The notes: generated by a model from the sequence alone, not told the origin. A stretch of DNA of 64,000 nucleotides from WRAI01 sp031549605 (GCA_031549605.1 JAVBPM010000027.1:4929-68928); one strand, 5' to 3'. Shown: positions 26,446 to 34,798, numbered from the stretch's first letter. Translations and numbers: made by a program.

Positions 26446-27278
26446 AGCCGATCAGACGCATGTTGTCCTTTGTGTTTTTTGCCCTTTTGTTTGTCCTTGC
26501 CTTTTATCCTATCCTACAGCTTATTACCTATGCCTTGCTGCCCGAGCAAAATGCCCGTATGCAGACGGACGCCCTCGTCAACCCGGCGGTGCAGTATCTG
26601 CCGTTTATCGGCGTGCCCAACGCCTTGTCATGGGATGGTCTTGCGGACGCTTTTTCGCCCCTGCTGCTGCGCCAGTACGCCAATTCGCTGTTCTATGCGC
26701 TGACCATAACACTGTGCCAGCTCGTTATCTCTTTTTTTGTCGCCTTCCACCTCACCGTCTCGCGCTTTAAGTTCAAAAAGCTGTTCTTTTACGCCTATGT
26801 GCTGGCGATGGTGCTGCCGTTTCAAGTGACGCTGGTTCCCAGCTATATGATTTTTGACGCCCTTGGCCTGCTTGACAGCGTCTGGGTCATTCTGCTGCCG
26901 GGTATGTTCTCGCCCTTTGGCGTGTTTTTGTTCCACCAGTTTATGAGGCAGGTCGACACGGAGGTGATCGACGCCGCCAAGCTCGACGGTGCAAATCTGT
27001 TTGTGGTGCTGACCCGTATTGTTGCGCCGATGGTCAGGCCGGGCATTGTTGTGTTTCTGCTGCTGTGCTTCAACATCAACTGGGCGGCCATTGAGCCGGC
27101 CATCGCTTTCCTGCGTACGGCGGAGAAGATGCCCTTTGGCATTGCGCTGCGCGACATGATGAATGCCAAGCCCTGGGCCGTTTACGCACCGTCGCTGCTG
27201 TATGTTGTACCATCGCTGCTGCTCTACGGCTGGTTTGCCTGGTACCGGCGACGCCATGAATTTTCTATAGGTATGTAA
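26442..27278 (+). CDS. ABC transporter permease, MalG/UgpE-type
   Basis: A 278-residue, six-segment permease with the EAA loop E-V-I-D-A-A-K-L-D-G-A near 175-185. The start at 26442 overlaps the upstream stop (ATGA), with GGAGG 11 bases before. No ATPase gene follows, so a shared MsmK/UgpC-type ATPase elsewhere is expected. Confidence 0.9.
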   Translation: MKPIRRMLSFVFFALLFVLAFYPILQLITYALLPEQNARMQTDALVNPAVQYLPFIGVPNALSWDGLADAFSPLLLRQYANSLFYALTITLCQLVISFFVAFHLTVSRFKFKKLFFYAYVLAMVLPFQVTLVPSYMIFDALGLLDSVWVILLPGMFSPFGVFLFHQFMRQVDTEVIDAAKLDGANLFVVLTRIVAPMVRPGIVVFLLLCFNINWAAIEPAIAFLRTAEKMPFGIALRDMMNAKPWAVYAPSLLYVVPSLLLYGWFAWYRRRHEFSIGM

Positions 27279-27323
27279 GTTCGCAAGCGCAAGCATGTGT
27301 GCCGAACGATTGAATGGCATCAC

Positions 27324-27343
27324 ACGCCACGCAGGCGTTTTTT
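27324..27343 (+). terminator. Terminator of the ABC operon
   Basis: A short 5-bp stem (27324-27328 with 27334-27338) followed by six T. Confidence 0.6.
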
Positions 27344-27415
27344 GCCTTGCCTTTTTGTCGTTGTTATATAATGTATAGCTGCCCCGCCAAAAGAAGCAAA
27401 ATGTGTTGACAAGGC

Positions 27416-27444
27416 TTGCCGTTGGTGCTATAATACCGGTTACC
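27416..27444 (+). promoter_or_regulatory. Consensus promoter of rpmG-secE-nusG-rplKA operon
   Basis: Perfect TTGACA (27416-27421) and perfect TATAAT (27439-27444) with 17 bases between: the strongest vegetative promoter in the window. Confidence 0.95.
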
Positions 27445-27524
27445 TGTCAACGGGGGTCTTTTTTTTGTGCACAGAAAAAAAGAAGCGCCCGCAGGGAGGC
27501 AACAAGTTAAGGAGGTGCCGCACA

Positions 27525-27674
27525 ATGCGCGACAAAATTACGCTTTGCTGCTCGGAATGCAAACAGCGCAACTATGACACGAAGAAAAACAAAAAGAACG
27601 ATCCCGACCGGTTGGAGATGAGCAAATACTGCCGCTTCTGCCGCAAGCACACGCCGCACAAAGAAACCAAGTAA
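27525..27674 (+). CDS. rpmG: 50S ribosomal protein L33
   Basis: A 49-residue zinc-ribbon form with four cysteines in two C-x-x-C pairs (C-S-E-C and C-R-F-C). The start follows AAGGAGGT; an in-frame earlier start would include the leader. Typical first gene before secE and nusG. Confidence 0.95.
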   Translation: MRDKITLCCSECKQRNYDTKKNKKNDPDRLEMSKYCRFCRKHTPHKETK

Positions 27675-27689
27675 GGAGGCACGGAGATT

Positions 27690-27914
27690 ATGAGTATTAG
27701 TGATACCTCTGCCAAAAAGCCGGGTCTCTTTGGTAAAATCGGCAAGTGGTTCCGCGAAATGCGCTCGGAACTCAAAAAAGTGGTTTGGCCTACCTTTCCG
27801 CAGGTGCTCAACAACACCGGTATCGTACTGACGATGATTGTCCTTGTCGGCGCCATTATTGCTGGCTTCGACTTTGTATGGGGCAAAGTCGTTATGTGGA
27901 TTATCAGCCTGTAA
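27690..27914 (+). CDS. secE: Preprotein translocase subunit SecE
   Basis: 74 residues, with an amphipathic helix (E-M-R-S-E-L-K-K-V-V-W-P) and one membrane segment, the short Gram-positive form that clamps SecY. Confidence 0.96.
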   Translation: MSISDTSAKKPGLFGKIGKWFREMRSELKKVVWPTFPQVLNNTGIVLTMIVLVGAIIAGFDFVWGKVVMWIISL

Positions 27915-27929
27915 GGATCGGAGATCATC

Positions 27930-28454
27930 ATGTCGGAAAACGCCAAATGGTACGTTGTGCACACGTATTCAGGCTATGAAAACAAGGTGGCTGCCACCAT
28001 TGAGAAAGCGGTGGAAAACCGCAAGCTGCACGACTTAATCGTCGAAGTGCAGGTTCCCATGGAGCAGGTTACGGAAATTCAGGATTCCAAGCGCAAAACC
28101 GTGGAGCGCAAGATGTTCCCCGGCTATGTGCTGGTTAAGATGGTGATGACCGATGAGAGTTGGCACGTTGTCCGCAATACGCGCGGCGTGACCGGCTTTG
28201 TCGGACCGGCCTCCAAGCCGGTCGCGCTGACAGACAGCGAGGTCAAGGCCATGGGTGTGGAAAAAACCGAGCTGGTCATCGGCTATGCCGAGGGCGACAG
28301 CGTCAGAATTACCGACGGACCGCTGGAGGGTTACTTCGGCGTCGTTGAGGAGATTTCCATGACCCGCAACAAGGTTAAAATCCGCGTCTCTATGTTCGGC
28401 CGCGAAACGCCGGTTGAGCTGGAGTTTGACCAGGTCGAGCTGGCCTCGGCCTAA
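27930..28454 (+). CDS. nusG: Transcription termination/antitermination factor NusG
   Basis: 174 residues: an NGN domain (A-K-W-Y-V-V-H-T-Y-S-G-Y at the start, F-P-G-Y-V-L-V near 65) that binds RNA polymerase, and a C-terminal KOW domain (D-G-P-L-E-G-Y-F-G near 130). Usual place after secE. Confidence 0.97.
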   Translation: MSENAKWYVVHTYSGYENKVAATIEKAVENRKLHDLIVEVQVPMEQVTEIQDSKRKTVERKMFPGYVLVKMVMTDESWHVVRNTRGVTGFVGPASKPVALTDSEVKAMGVEKTELVIGYAEGDSVRITDGPLEGYFGVVEEISMTRNKVKIRVSMFGRETPVELEFDQVELASA

Positions 28455-28486
28455 TCTTTCGTGTACAGTGAGGAGCAGTGTAGTAA

Positions 28487-28912
28487 ATGGCACAGAAAAT
28501 TACCGGATATATTAAGCTTCAGATTCCCGCCGGAAAGGCAACACCGGCCCCGCCTGTCGGCCCGGCTTTGGGTCAGCACGGTGTCAACATCGTCGCCTTT
28601 ACCAAGGACTTTAACGAGCGCACCAAAAATGAGATGGGTATGATCATTCCCGTCGTCATCACTGTGTACGCCGACCGTTCGTTCAGCTTTATCACCAAGA
28701 CCCCGCCCGCCCCGGTGCTGATTAAAAAGGCCTGCGGTCTTGACCGCGCCTCGGGTCGCCCCAACACCGAAAAGGTGGCCAAAATCAGCAAGGCTGACGT
28801 GCGTAAAATCGCCGAGACCAAAATGCCCGACCTCAATGCCGCCAGCATTGACAGCGCCGCCAGCATGATTGCCGGTACCGCGCGCAGCATGGGCATCACC
28901 GTCGAGGAATAA
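28487..28912 (+). CDS. rplK: 50S ribosomal protein L11
   Basis: 141 residues, full length, with the P-A-G-K-A-T-P-A-P-P-V-G-P-A-L-G N-terminal signature and the rRNA-binding C-terminal domain. Confidence 0.97.
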   Translation: MAQKITGYIKLQIPAGKATPAPPVGPALGQHGVNIVAFTKDFNERTKNEMGMIIPVVITVYADRSFSFITKTPPAPVLIKKACGLDRASGRPNTEKVAKISKADVRKIAETKMPDLNAASIDSAASMIAGTARSMGITVEE

Positions 28913-28985
28913 GGTAAGTCCAAAAAACCCGGCATAATCGTGGGAGGACACAAGTCCGCTGACCACATGAGGAGGAAAAACAGTT

Positions 28986-29678
28986 ATGTTTCACGGAAAA
29001 AAGTATGTTGACAGCGTCAAGCTGGTTGACCGTACACTGCAGTACGAGCCGACCGACGCGTTTGATTTGACCCTTAAGACCGCCAAAGCCAAGTTCGACG
29101 AGACCGTCGAGCTGCACGTCAAGCTGGGCGTTGACTCGCGTCACGCCGACCAGCAGGTGCGTGGCTCGGTCGTGCTGCCGCACGGCACAGGTAAGACGAT
29201 GCGCGTGCTCGTCTTTGCCAAGGGCGACAAGGCCAAGGAGGCCGAGGCCGCCGGTGCCGAATTTGTCGGCGCCGAAGAGCTGGTGACCAAAATCACGAGC
29301 GAGAACTTCTTCGATTTCGACGTCGTCGTCGCCACGCCCGACATGATGGGCGTCGTCGGTCGACTGGGTAAGGTGCTGGGTCCCAAGGGCCTGATGCCCA
29401 ACCCCAAGGCGGGCACCGTTACGATGGACGTCACCAAGGCCATCAATGAGATTAAGGCCGGTAAGGTTGAGTATCGTCTCGACAAGACCAACATCATTCA
29501 CTGCCCCATCGGCAAGATCTCCTTTGGCGCCGAGAAGCTCAACGAGAACTTCACCGCCATTATGACCGCCGTTATCAAGGCCAAGCCGGCTGCCGCCAAG
29601 GGCACCTATATCAAGAGCTGCGTCGTCGCGTCGACGATGGGCCCCGGCATCAAGGTCAGCACCGCCAAGCTGGCGTAA
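28986..29678 (+). CDS. rplA: 50S ribosomal protein L1
   Basis: 230 residues, full length; contains G-P-K-G-L-M-P-N-P-K and the L1 stalk fold. L1 represses its own operon by binding the mRNA leader in many bacteria. The 73-base gap before it has GAGGAGG. The genes rplJ and rplL, which normally come next, are absent here. Confidence 0.97.
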   Translation: MFHGKKYVDSVKLVDRTLQYEPTDAFDLTLKTAKAKFDETVELHVKLGVDSRHADQQVRGSVVLPHGTGKTMRVLVFAKGDKAKEAEAAGAEFVGAEELVTKITSENFFDFDVVVATPDMMGVVGRLGKVLGPKGLMPNPKAGTVTMDVTKAINEIKAGKVEYRLDKTNIIHCPIGKISFGAEKLNENFTAIMTAVIKAKPAAAKGTYIKSCVVASTMGPGIKVSTAKLA

Positions 29679-29688
29679 CGACCCGGCC

Positions 29689-30198
29689 ATGAACGAGCGG
29701 ATTGATAAGGTAAACTATTACCTCGACATCGCGCAAACGGTGTCCGAGCGTTGTACCTGTCTGCGCCGCCACTTTGGCTCGATTATCGTCAAAAACGATT
29801 CGATTGTCAGCACCGGCTATGTCGGCGCGCCGCGCGGCCGCATCAACTGCACCGACCGCGGCGTCTGCCTGCGCGACGAATTGAACATTCCGCGCGGGGA
29901 CCGCTATGAGATGTGCCGCAGTGTCCACTCCGAGGCCAACGCCATTATCGCCGCGCCGCGCGAGCAGATGCTGGGCAGTACGCTGTACATGACCTGTGTT
30001 GACGCCCGTACCGGCGAGCTGACAGCGGGCACTTCGCCCTGCTCAATGTGCCGGCGCATGATTATCAACGCCGGCATCGATACGGTCATTGTGCGCGAGA
30101 CTAAGGATGACTTCACCGTCTACTCGGTACAGGACTGGATTGACAACGACGAGAGCCTAACCGGCATCGGCGGCTACGCGCAGCCGAGAAAGGAGTAA
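29689..30198 (+). CDS. Deoxycytidylate deaminase family protein
   Basis: This 169-residue zinc enzyme has the signature H-S-E-A-N-A (near 83) and P-C-S-M-C (near 122), which hold the catalytic zinc and the proton-shuttling Glu. It would deaminate dCMP to dUMP for dTMP synthesis, like ComEB. It starts 10 bases after rplA without any clear ribosome site, so translation probably depends on termination-reinitiation from rplA. Its place in a ribosomal-protein operon is unusual. Confidence 0.88.
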   Translation: MNERIDKVNYYLDIAQTVSERCTCLRRHFGSIIVKNDSIVSTGYVGAPRGRINCTDRGVCLRDELNIPRGDRYEMCRSVHSEANAIIAAPREQMLGSTLYMTCVDARTGELTAGTSPCSMCRRMIINAGIDTVIVRETKDDFTVYSVQDWIDNDESLTGIGGYAQPRKE

Positions 30199-30202
30199 CA
30201 GT

Positions 30203-30493
30203 ATGAGCGAGGACTACGGCGCCGATTTTGTCACCATCGAGGACGAAAACGGCAATGAGATCGAACTGGAGCATATGGACACCATCCTCTTTGAGGAGCG
30301 TGAATATATGGCCTTCACCCCGGCCGACACCGCGGAAGACGCGGAGGAGGTCGACCTGATTATCCTCAAGCTGGAGGAGGCTGACGACGGCGAGGACATT
30401 CTGGTCACCGTCGACGACGACGCCGAGCTCGAGCGCGTCTACGAAGCGTTTATGAAGCGCATCGAGGCCGAGGTCGAGGAAGACGACCAGTAA
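30203..30493 (+). CDS. DUF1292 acidic protein
   Basis: A 96-residue, very acidic protein with the DUF1292 pattern (F-V-T-I-E-D-E-N-G-N-E at the start, Y-M-A-F-T-P-A-D and I-L-K-L-E-E in the middle). Function unknown. Starts 4 bases after the deaminase stop, with AAAGGAG. Confidence 0.85.
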   Translation: MSEDYGADFVTIEDENGNEIELEHMDTILFEEREYMAFTPADTAEDAEEVDLIILKLEEADDGEDILVTVDDDAELERVYEAFMKRIEAEVEEDDQ

Positions 30494-30510
30494 TCTGTTG
30501 ATTTGCAATC

Positions 30511-30542
30511 AAGCACCTGCACGATTTTCGTGCGGGTGCTTT
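30511..30542 (+). terminator. Terminator of the ribosomal-protein operon
   Basis: A 14-base stem (30511-30524) pairs with one mismatch to 30529-30542 around a TTTT loop; the T tract is short. Confidence 0.65.
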
Positions 30543-30592
30543 GCTGTATAGACCACTGGAAAAAGATGGCACCTCAGCGGCTAGAATTCGTC

Positions 30593-30621
30593 TTGTTTTT
30601 TCGCCGTACCGGTGCTACAAT
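30593..30621 (+). promoter_or_regulatory. Promoter of the 6S-like RNA
   Basis: TTGTTT (30593-30598) and TACAAT (30616-30621), 17-base spacer; a transcript would start near 30628. Confidence 0.75.
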
Positions 30622-30627
30622 AGAGAC

Positions 30628-30826
30628 AGCAAGTTCCCTGCTTGGTGCGTGACGGGTTCTTAAAAACCCACATTCCGTTAAAGGGACCTCAACCTCCCGC
30701 TGTGGCTTGCAGGCCTCCCGGATTCCCGGACGTTGGAAGCAGCAAAGCAGTGGGGCGGGGACCCACCTGCCATCTGTGCAGGTTTTTAACGGGCCTGCAC
30801 GGCAAAAGCGGGGAACTTACATTTTA
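30628..30826 (+). ncRNA. ssrS: Probable 6S RNA
   Basis: A structured, gene-free stretch of about 195 bases with its own promoter. Its ends pair over 13 bp (30631-30643 with 30806-30818, one U-G pair), giving the long closing stem of 6S RNA. The 3' half has a hairpin C-A-C-C-U-G-C...G-C-A-G-G-U followed by a GCCUGCACGGC tract, which resembles the CACCU...AGGGUUACAGCCUGCGGCGGC part of E. coli 6S as I remember it. 6S RNA mimics an open promoter and holds the housekeeping RNA polymerase. The identification is by structure and remembered sequence, not by a covariance model. Confidence 0.68.
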
Positions 30827-30839
30827 TTGCGATTGGGTG

Positions 30840-31673
30840 ATGCCGGTGGCGCGAAGACTGTTCAGCGAGCTGGGCCCGACGGCCTATAAAATTGCCGTGT
30901 GGCGCCGGCGCCGCCAGCGCAGTTTGGCCAATCTGGTGGCATTCCGCCAGCTGGCGCACCACAAGTCCACCGACCCGTTACCGGCTCTGATATACGCGCA
31001 CAAATCACTCATTCGCCGACGACTGGGCAATGTTGACATGGAGCTGCAGGAGAACAAAGCTGTCAATTTAGCGCTGGCCGCACCGCATGTCCATGCCCTG
31101 CTCATTCGACCCGGCGAAACCTTTTCCTTCTGGCATTTGGTGGGCAGCTGTACGGCGGCCAAGGGCTACCGCGAGGGTCTGACCATTTCGCGCCAAGGGC
31201 CGTCGCGCGGCATTGGCGGCGGCATGTGCCAGTTTACCAACCTGCTGCACTGGATGACGCTACATAGCCAACTGACGGTGACAGAGCACCATCACCACGA
31301 CGGCGTCGACTTGTTTCCCGACTTTAACCGGCAGGTACCATTTGGCGTCGGCACATCAATTTTTTACAACTATCTGGACTACCGCGTGACCAACAACACC
31401 GACAACACACACCAACTGCTTGTTTGGGTGACCGACCAGCACCTGTGCGGCGAGCTGCGCGCTATGAAGCCGCAGCCGGTCAAGGTGCATATTGTCGAGG
31501 AAGACAGGCACTTTGTTAAGCAGGGTGACGACTACTACCGCCGCAACGCGCTCTACCGTAACGTGGTCGACATGACAACCGGCAACCTGTTAGAGCACAA
31601 GCTGCTCAAGCGCAGCAACGCCAAGGTGATGTACGATCCCGACTTGATCGCCGCCGAATTGATACGACAATGA
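30840..31673 (+). CDS. VanW family protein
   Basis: A 277-residue protein matching the short Clostridial VanW family. It has K-S-L-I-R-R-R-L-G-N-V-D-M near 60, G-E-T-F-S-F-W near 97, G-I-G-G-G-M-C-Q near 125, and H-H-H-H-D-G-V-D-L-F near 148. VanW is found in some vancomycin-resistance clusters, but its function is unknown and there are no van genes here. The frame is open back to 30642, but that covers the 6S-like RNA; the ATG at 30840 matches the normal family N-terminus. The ribosome site is weak (GGGTG). Confidence 0.88.
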   Translation: MPVARRLFSELGPTAYKIAVWRRRRQRSLANLVAFRQLAHHKSTDPLPALIYAHKSLIRRRLGNVDMELQENKAVNLALAAPHVHALLIRPGETFSFWHLVGSCTAAKGYREGLTISRQGPSRGIGGGMCQFTNLLHWMTLHSQLTVTEHHHHDGVDLFPDFNRQVPFGVGTSIFYNYLDYRVTNNTDNTHQLLVWVTDQHLCGELRAMKPQPVKVHIVEEDRHFVKQGDDYYRRNALYRNVVDMTTGNLLEHKLLKRSNAKVMYDPDLIAAELIRQ

Positions 31674-31699
31674 CCGAAACGGTTTGTTTCGGTCTTTTT
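31672..31699 (+). terminator. Terminator of vanW-like gene
   Basis: A 9-bp perfect stem (31672-31680 with 31686-31694) overlapping the stop codon, followed by TTTTTA. Confidence 0.85.
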
Positions 31700-31714
31700 A
31701 TATCGGCTTTTGTC

Positions 31715-31743
31715 TTGACAGTCACAAGGGTAGAGGGTATGAT
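31715..31743 (+). promoter_or_regulatory. Promoter of SDR gene
   Basis: TTGACA (31715-31720) and TATGAT (31738-31743), 17-base spacer. Confidence 0.8.
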
Positions 31744-31815
31744 AAATTGCATATGAAGTGATAGTGTGAGGAGGATTGCGCACCGGCACAGCACCGCCGC
31801 CGCGCAGCGACCGCT

Positions 31816-32544
31816 ATGATTGGAGACAAACCCGTTGCCCTGGTGACCGGCGTGACCGGCGCCGTCGGCACAGATATGATTAAAAGCTTGGCCAACAGCG
31901 GTTACGCGCTGGCCTTTGCCGCCTGCGGCGACATCGACCGAGCCCGCGCATTGGAGCGCTTTTGCGCCGTTCAGGGCGTTGAAACGCTGCTGCTGACCGG
32001 CGACGTCAACATTGCCGGCAACTGCGAGCAATGGGTGGCCGATACACTCAGCTTTTTTTGCCGGCTCGATGTGCTGTTGTGCAACATCGGCTACAACACT
32101 GACGACAGCATGGTTTCCGCGCGCGACAGTGCCGACTTTATTCGGGTGGTACAGGCGGAAATTAACGGCCTGACCGAGCTGGCGCGCAACGCCGCCAAGC
32201 CGATGTCCACGATAAAGCGCGGCCGCATTGTGACAGTGTCATTGCCCATAGGCTACCTCGACGCCGAGCGCCAGCGGCTGCTGTCGACCGCCGTCCGCGG
32301 CATGACCGCCGATTTGGCCGGTGAGCTGTGCAAAACCAATGTGACGGTCAACGCCGTCCTGCCCGGTTTTTTGGATACACTGCGCACGGCCAAGGGCGAA
32401 GAGGCCGCGCTGCTGCGGCAAATCCCGCTGGGTCGACAGGGCACGTCGGCCGACGTGGCGCAGGCGGTGCGCTTTTTGCTGTCCGACGCGGCGTCGTATA
32501 TCACAGGCCACACGCTGCCGGTGACAGGCGGTTTGGAACTGTAA
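31816..32544 (+). CDS. SDR-fold protein lacking the usual catalytic residues
   Basis: A 242-residue short-chain dehydrogenase/reductase with the nucleotide motif T-G-V-T-G-A-V-G at residues 11-18 and a FabG-like ending (G-H-T-L-P-V-T-G-G-L-E-L). The catalytic Y-x-x-x-K is absent: the segment after the V-S-L-P-I-G strand reads R-Q-R-L-L-S-T-A-V-R, with no tyrosine or lysine in place. It may bind NAD(P) without normal catalysis. An AGGAGGA lies about 40 bases before the ATG, too far to serve it, and no in-frame start exists between, so initiation is unclear. Confidence 0.75.
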   Translation: MIGDKPVALVTGVTGAVGTDMIKSLANSGYALAFAACGDIDRARALERFCAVQGVETLLLTGDVNIAGNCEQWVADTLSFFCRLDVLLCNIGYNTDDSMVSARDSADFIRVVQAEINGLTELARNAAKPMSTIKRGRIVTVSLPIGYLDAERQRLLSTAVRGMTADLAGELCKTNVTVNAVLPGFLDTLRTAKGEEAALLRQIPLGRQGTSADVAQAVRFLLSDAASYITGHTLPVTGGLEL

Positions 32545-32555
32545 CTCATCATGGT

Positions 32556-32591
32556 AACGGGCGGAAGAAGTCAGCTTCTTCCGCCCGTTTT
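32556..32591. terminator. Bidirectional terminator between SDR gene and sigK 3' half
   Basis: A 15-bp perfect stem (32556-32570 with 32575-32589) with a 4-nt loop. It ends the SDR gene and, on the minus strand, sigK. Confidence 0.8.
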
Positions 32592-32601
32592 ACTGTGTCC
32601 C

Positions 32602-32974
32602 TCACGTCCACAGGCCGACGTCAAGGCAGCTTTTTTTGAGATGCTCCAGCGCCTTTTTCTCCAGCCGTGACACATAGCTGCGGCTGATGTTCAGTTCCTT
32701 GGCCACCTCGCGCTGCGTGCGCGGCTTGACGTTGTCCAGCCCATAACGCAGCGTAACAATCTCCAGCTCGCGACCGCATAGCAGCTGCTTAACCAGCGCA
32801 TTCAGCTTTTGCTCGCGGTCAGTTTCTTCCACGCGTGCCAAATTGAAATCCTCCACGCTGATGGTGTTGCCGATTGGCAGCATGCCGCTGTCGTCCTCAC
32901 TGTTAAAGCTCTCCTCAAAGGAGGTCAACTTAGGCGCGTGCGCCTCCTTGCGAAACTGCATGCGGAACTCATTT
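32602..32974 (-). CDS. sigK: RNA polymerase sigma-K factor, C-terminal half (split gene)
   Basis: From the junction, 123 codons and a stop encode regions 3-4 of a sporulation sigma factor: M-Q-F-R-K-E after the junction, then L-R-Y-G-L near residue 74-78. The region 4 helix-turn-helix is T-Q-R-E-V-A-K-E-L-N-I-S-R-S-Y-V-S-R-L-E-K. There is no start codon of its own; the frame runs upstream only as a shadow of the recombinase gene. Joined to the N-terminal half at 53338-53676 it gives a sigma factor of about 225-236 residues, the normal sigma-K length. Sigma-K controls late mother-cell genes (coat, cortex) in sporulation. Expression needs excision of the element between the halves. Confidence 0.9.
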
Positions 32975-32982
32975 GCAACCCT
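32966..32982. other. Left attachment site of the sigK element
   Basis: Where the sigK C-half meets the element. Aligned with 53330-53346, the shared bases are TTT (32972-32974 with 53336-53338) and CAA (32976-32978 with 53340-53342), separated by one mismatch. Exchange within TTT restores the sigma-K junction C-I-E-N-E. The recombinase stop codon (32969-32971) lies just across this site. Confidence 0.75.
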
Positions 32983-34705
32983 CTCGCTGCGGCTCGTTTT
33001 CGACCTGTTGGGCAGTCGCGCCAATCGCTTGCAGCTCGGGTAATTCAATGTCGCCTTCCTGTGAGCCGAACAGGTAGACATGGGCGTTTTCGCCATCCCA
33101 GATGACTTTGCGGATAAAGGTGCGCAGCGCCGAGCGTTTTTCCTCAACACTCATGGTCTCAAGAGCTCCGGCAAAGGTGGACAGCAGGTCGCGTAGCAGG
33201 TCAAATTCGATGTCGGACAGCTCGTGTTCCTTGGTCAGACTTTCGAGTTCAGTCAGATGCTGGGTGGTGTCGCGGTTCTGCTGTTGGAGCTGTTCGATTT
33301 CGGCGAGAATGCGGGTGCTAACGGCGTCGTTGTCGGTTTTAGACAGTGTTGTCACCAACGTATCAATTTGCTTTTCGGTTTCCTTGATGTCTTTACGTAG
33401 TGCCGTTAGCTGGTTATCATAATCGCTGGTGTCACCGAGTATGGTCTTCTTGGCCTGTTCAAGTTGTTGAATAAAGGTGGAGCTGTCAAAGGACAACTTT
33501 TTGATTTCTTCGCAGACCAGCTTATCCAGCTGATTGCCGTTTGGGTTCTTGATGTCGCAGTTTTGACAACGGCTTTTTTCCTTGGTCTCGCAGAGATAGC
33601 TGTAGACAAGTTCGCCATCCTTGTTGGCACGGGTGGTCAACTTGGGTCGCAGGAAGTCACCGCAACGGGCGCAGAACAACAGACCCGACAGCAGCGCCAC
33701 ATTACTCTTGGGCTTGCGGTAGGATTTGGATTTGTTTTGGTCAAGCAGCTTCTGCGCCGCAATCCAGTCGCTGCTGCTAATCATCGGCGTATGCTTGCCA
33801 ACGGCAACAATCCACTCAACTGCCGGACGTTCTTCATGTGATTTGCCTGTCGACTGCACCGTCTTGTTGTAGACCATCATACCATGCTTGCCGTCAAAGT
33901 CTTTATCGTCGGCATATATCTCCATCTGCTTGGCTTGAAAGTAGCTCAACGCTTTGACATCAGCGGTCAGATAGACAGGATTTTGCAGAATGCTCTTAAT
34001 GGCAAAGCGTGTAATGCGTTTGCCATTCTTTGTTTTGCTATGGTTTTGCTCAAAGAAGGTTTCGGTTTTAGTCAGTGACTTGGTTTCAAGGAATTTGCCA
34101 AAAATGAGTTCGATAAGAGCTGCTTCCTCTTTCACAAGGTCGAGCTTGTATGAACGGCGTTTTTTATCGTCAATTGTAATGGTATCAACAGGCACACTTT
34201 GATAGCCGGTGGGCGCAACGCCACCCAGCCAGCGCCCTGTTTTGGCCAGCTGCACCATGTTGTCGCGGATACGCTCGGCAATGGTCTCCCGTTCAAGCTG
34301 TGAAAACACAGAGGCAATCATAATCATGGCGCGGCCTGTTGGTGTGCTGGTGTCGAATTTCTCCTTGAGAGAATGAAACTTTACATCGTAACGGTCAAGG
34401 TCGGCCATCAGATGGGCAAAGTCACCGATGTTGCGGCTGATACGGTCAAGCCGGTAGCAGACCACGGCATCAATCTGATTGCTGTGAATGGCTTGGAGCA
34501 AGGCTTGAAACTGCGGACGCTCGGTGTTCTTTCCCGAATACCCTTCGTCCTCGTAGACGACAACACTGTCAAATGCGTCAGCGGCTATGTTTTGCTTGAT
34601 GTACTGTTGACACATTTCAATCTGATTTTCAATGCTCTCGCCCTTGCCGGTAAATCGCGATTTACGCGAGTAGATAGCAATGTTCCGTTTTAGTTCTTTC
34701 GGCAT
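32969..34705 (-). CDS. Large serine recombinase, sigK-element excisionase type (SpoIVCA-like)
   Basis: This 578-residue protein has an N-terminal resolvase domain (I-A-I-Y-S-R-K-S-R-F with the nucleophilic serine, R-L-D-R-I-S-R near 85). A recombinase domain (about 180-290) follows, then a zinc-ribbon (C-A-R-C-G-D near 352, C-Q-N-C near 386) and a coiled-coil (about 405-480). The start at 34705 follows AAGGGTG; upstream in-frame codons have none. It reads toward the sigK C-half, and its TGA stop is made at the attachment site (last residues G-C-K). After excision the same frame would continue into the gene at 52736-53320. Its job is inferred to be excision of this element. Confidence 0.93.
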   Translation of the reverse strand: MPKELKRNIAIYSRKSRFTGKGESIENQIEMCQQYIKQNIAADAFDSVVVYEDEGYSGKNTERPQFQALLQAIHSNQIDAVVCYRLDRISRNIGDFAHLMADLDRYDVKFHSLKEKFDTSTPTGRAMIMIASVFSQLERETIAERIRDNMVQLAKTGRWLGGVAPTGYQSVPVDTITIDDKKRRSYKLDLVKEEAALIELIFGKFLETKSLTKTETFFEQNHSKTKNGKRITRFAIKSILQNPVYLTADVKALSYFQAKQMEIYADDKDFDGKHGMMVYNKTVQSTGKSHEERPAVEWIVAVGKHTPMISSSDWIAAQKLLDQNKSKSYRKPKSNVALLSGLLFCARCGDFLRPKLTTRANKDGELVYSYLCETKEKSRCQNCDIKNPNGNQLDKLVCEEIKKLSFDSSTFIQQLEQAKKTILGDTSDYDNQLTALRKDIKETEKQIDTLVTTLSKTDNDAVSTRILAEIEQLQQQNRDTTQHLTELESLTKEHELSDIEFDLLRDLLSTFAGALETMSVEEKRSALRTFIRKVIWDGENAHVYLFGSQEGDIELPELQAIGATAQQVENEPQREGCK

Positions 34706-34798
34706 TTCATTCACCCTTGTCCAATGTGATGTATTAAGCTTAACACTATCGTTACGGCTTGACAAGGGTATTATATAGGAAAACAAGCGAATTCGCAA

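Noticed and set aside
30628..30826. Signal recognition particle RNA
   Set aside because: A GGAAGCAGC-like string is present but not the conserved GGAA tetraloop helix; the long closing stem and 3' half fit 6S better.
30642..30839. N-terminal extension of the VanW-family protein
   Set aside because: The stretch is the structured 6S-like RNA, and family members begin at the ATG at 30840.
32975..33150. Upstream extension of the sigK C-half frame
   Set aside because: It is an out-of-frame reading of the recombinase gene; sigma-K homology begins exactly at the attachment site.
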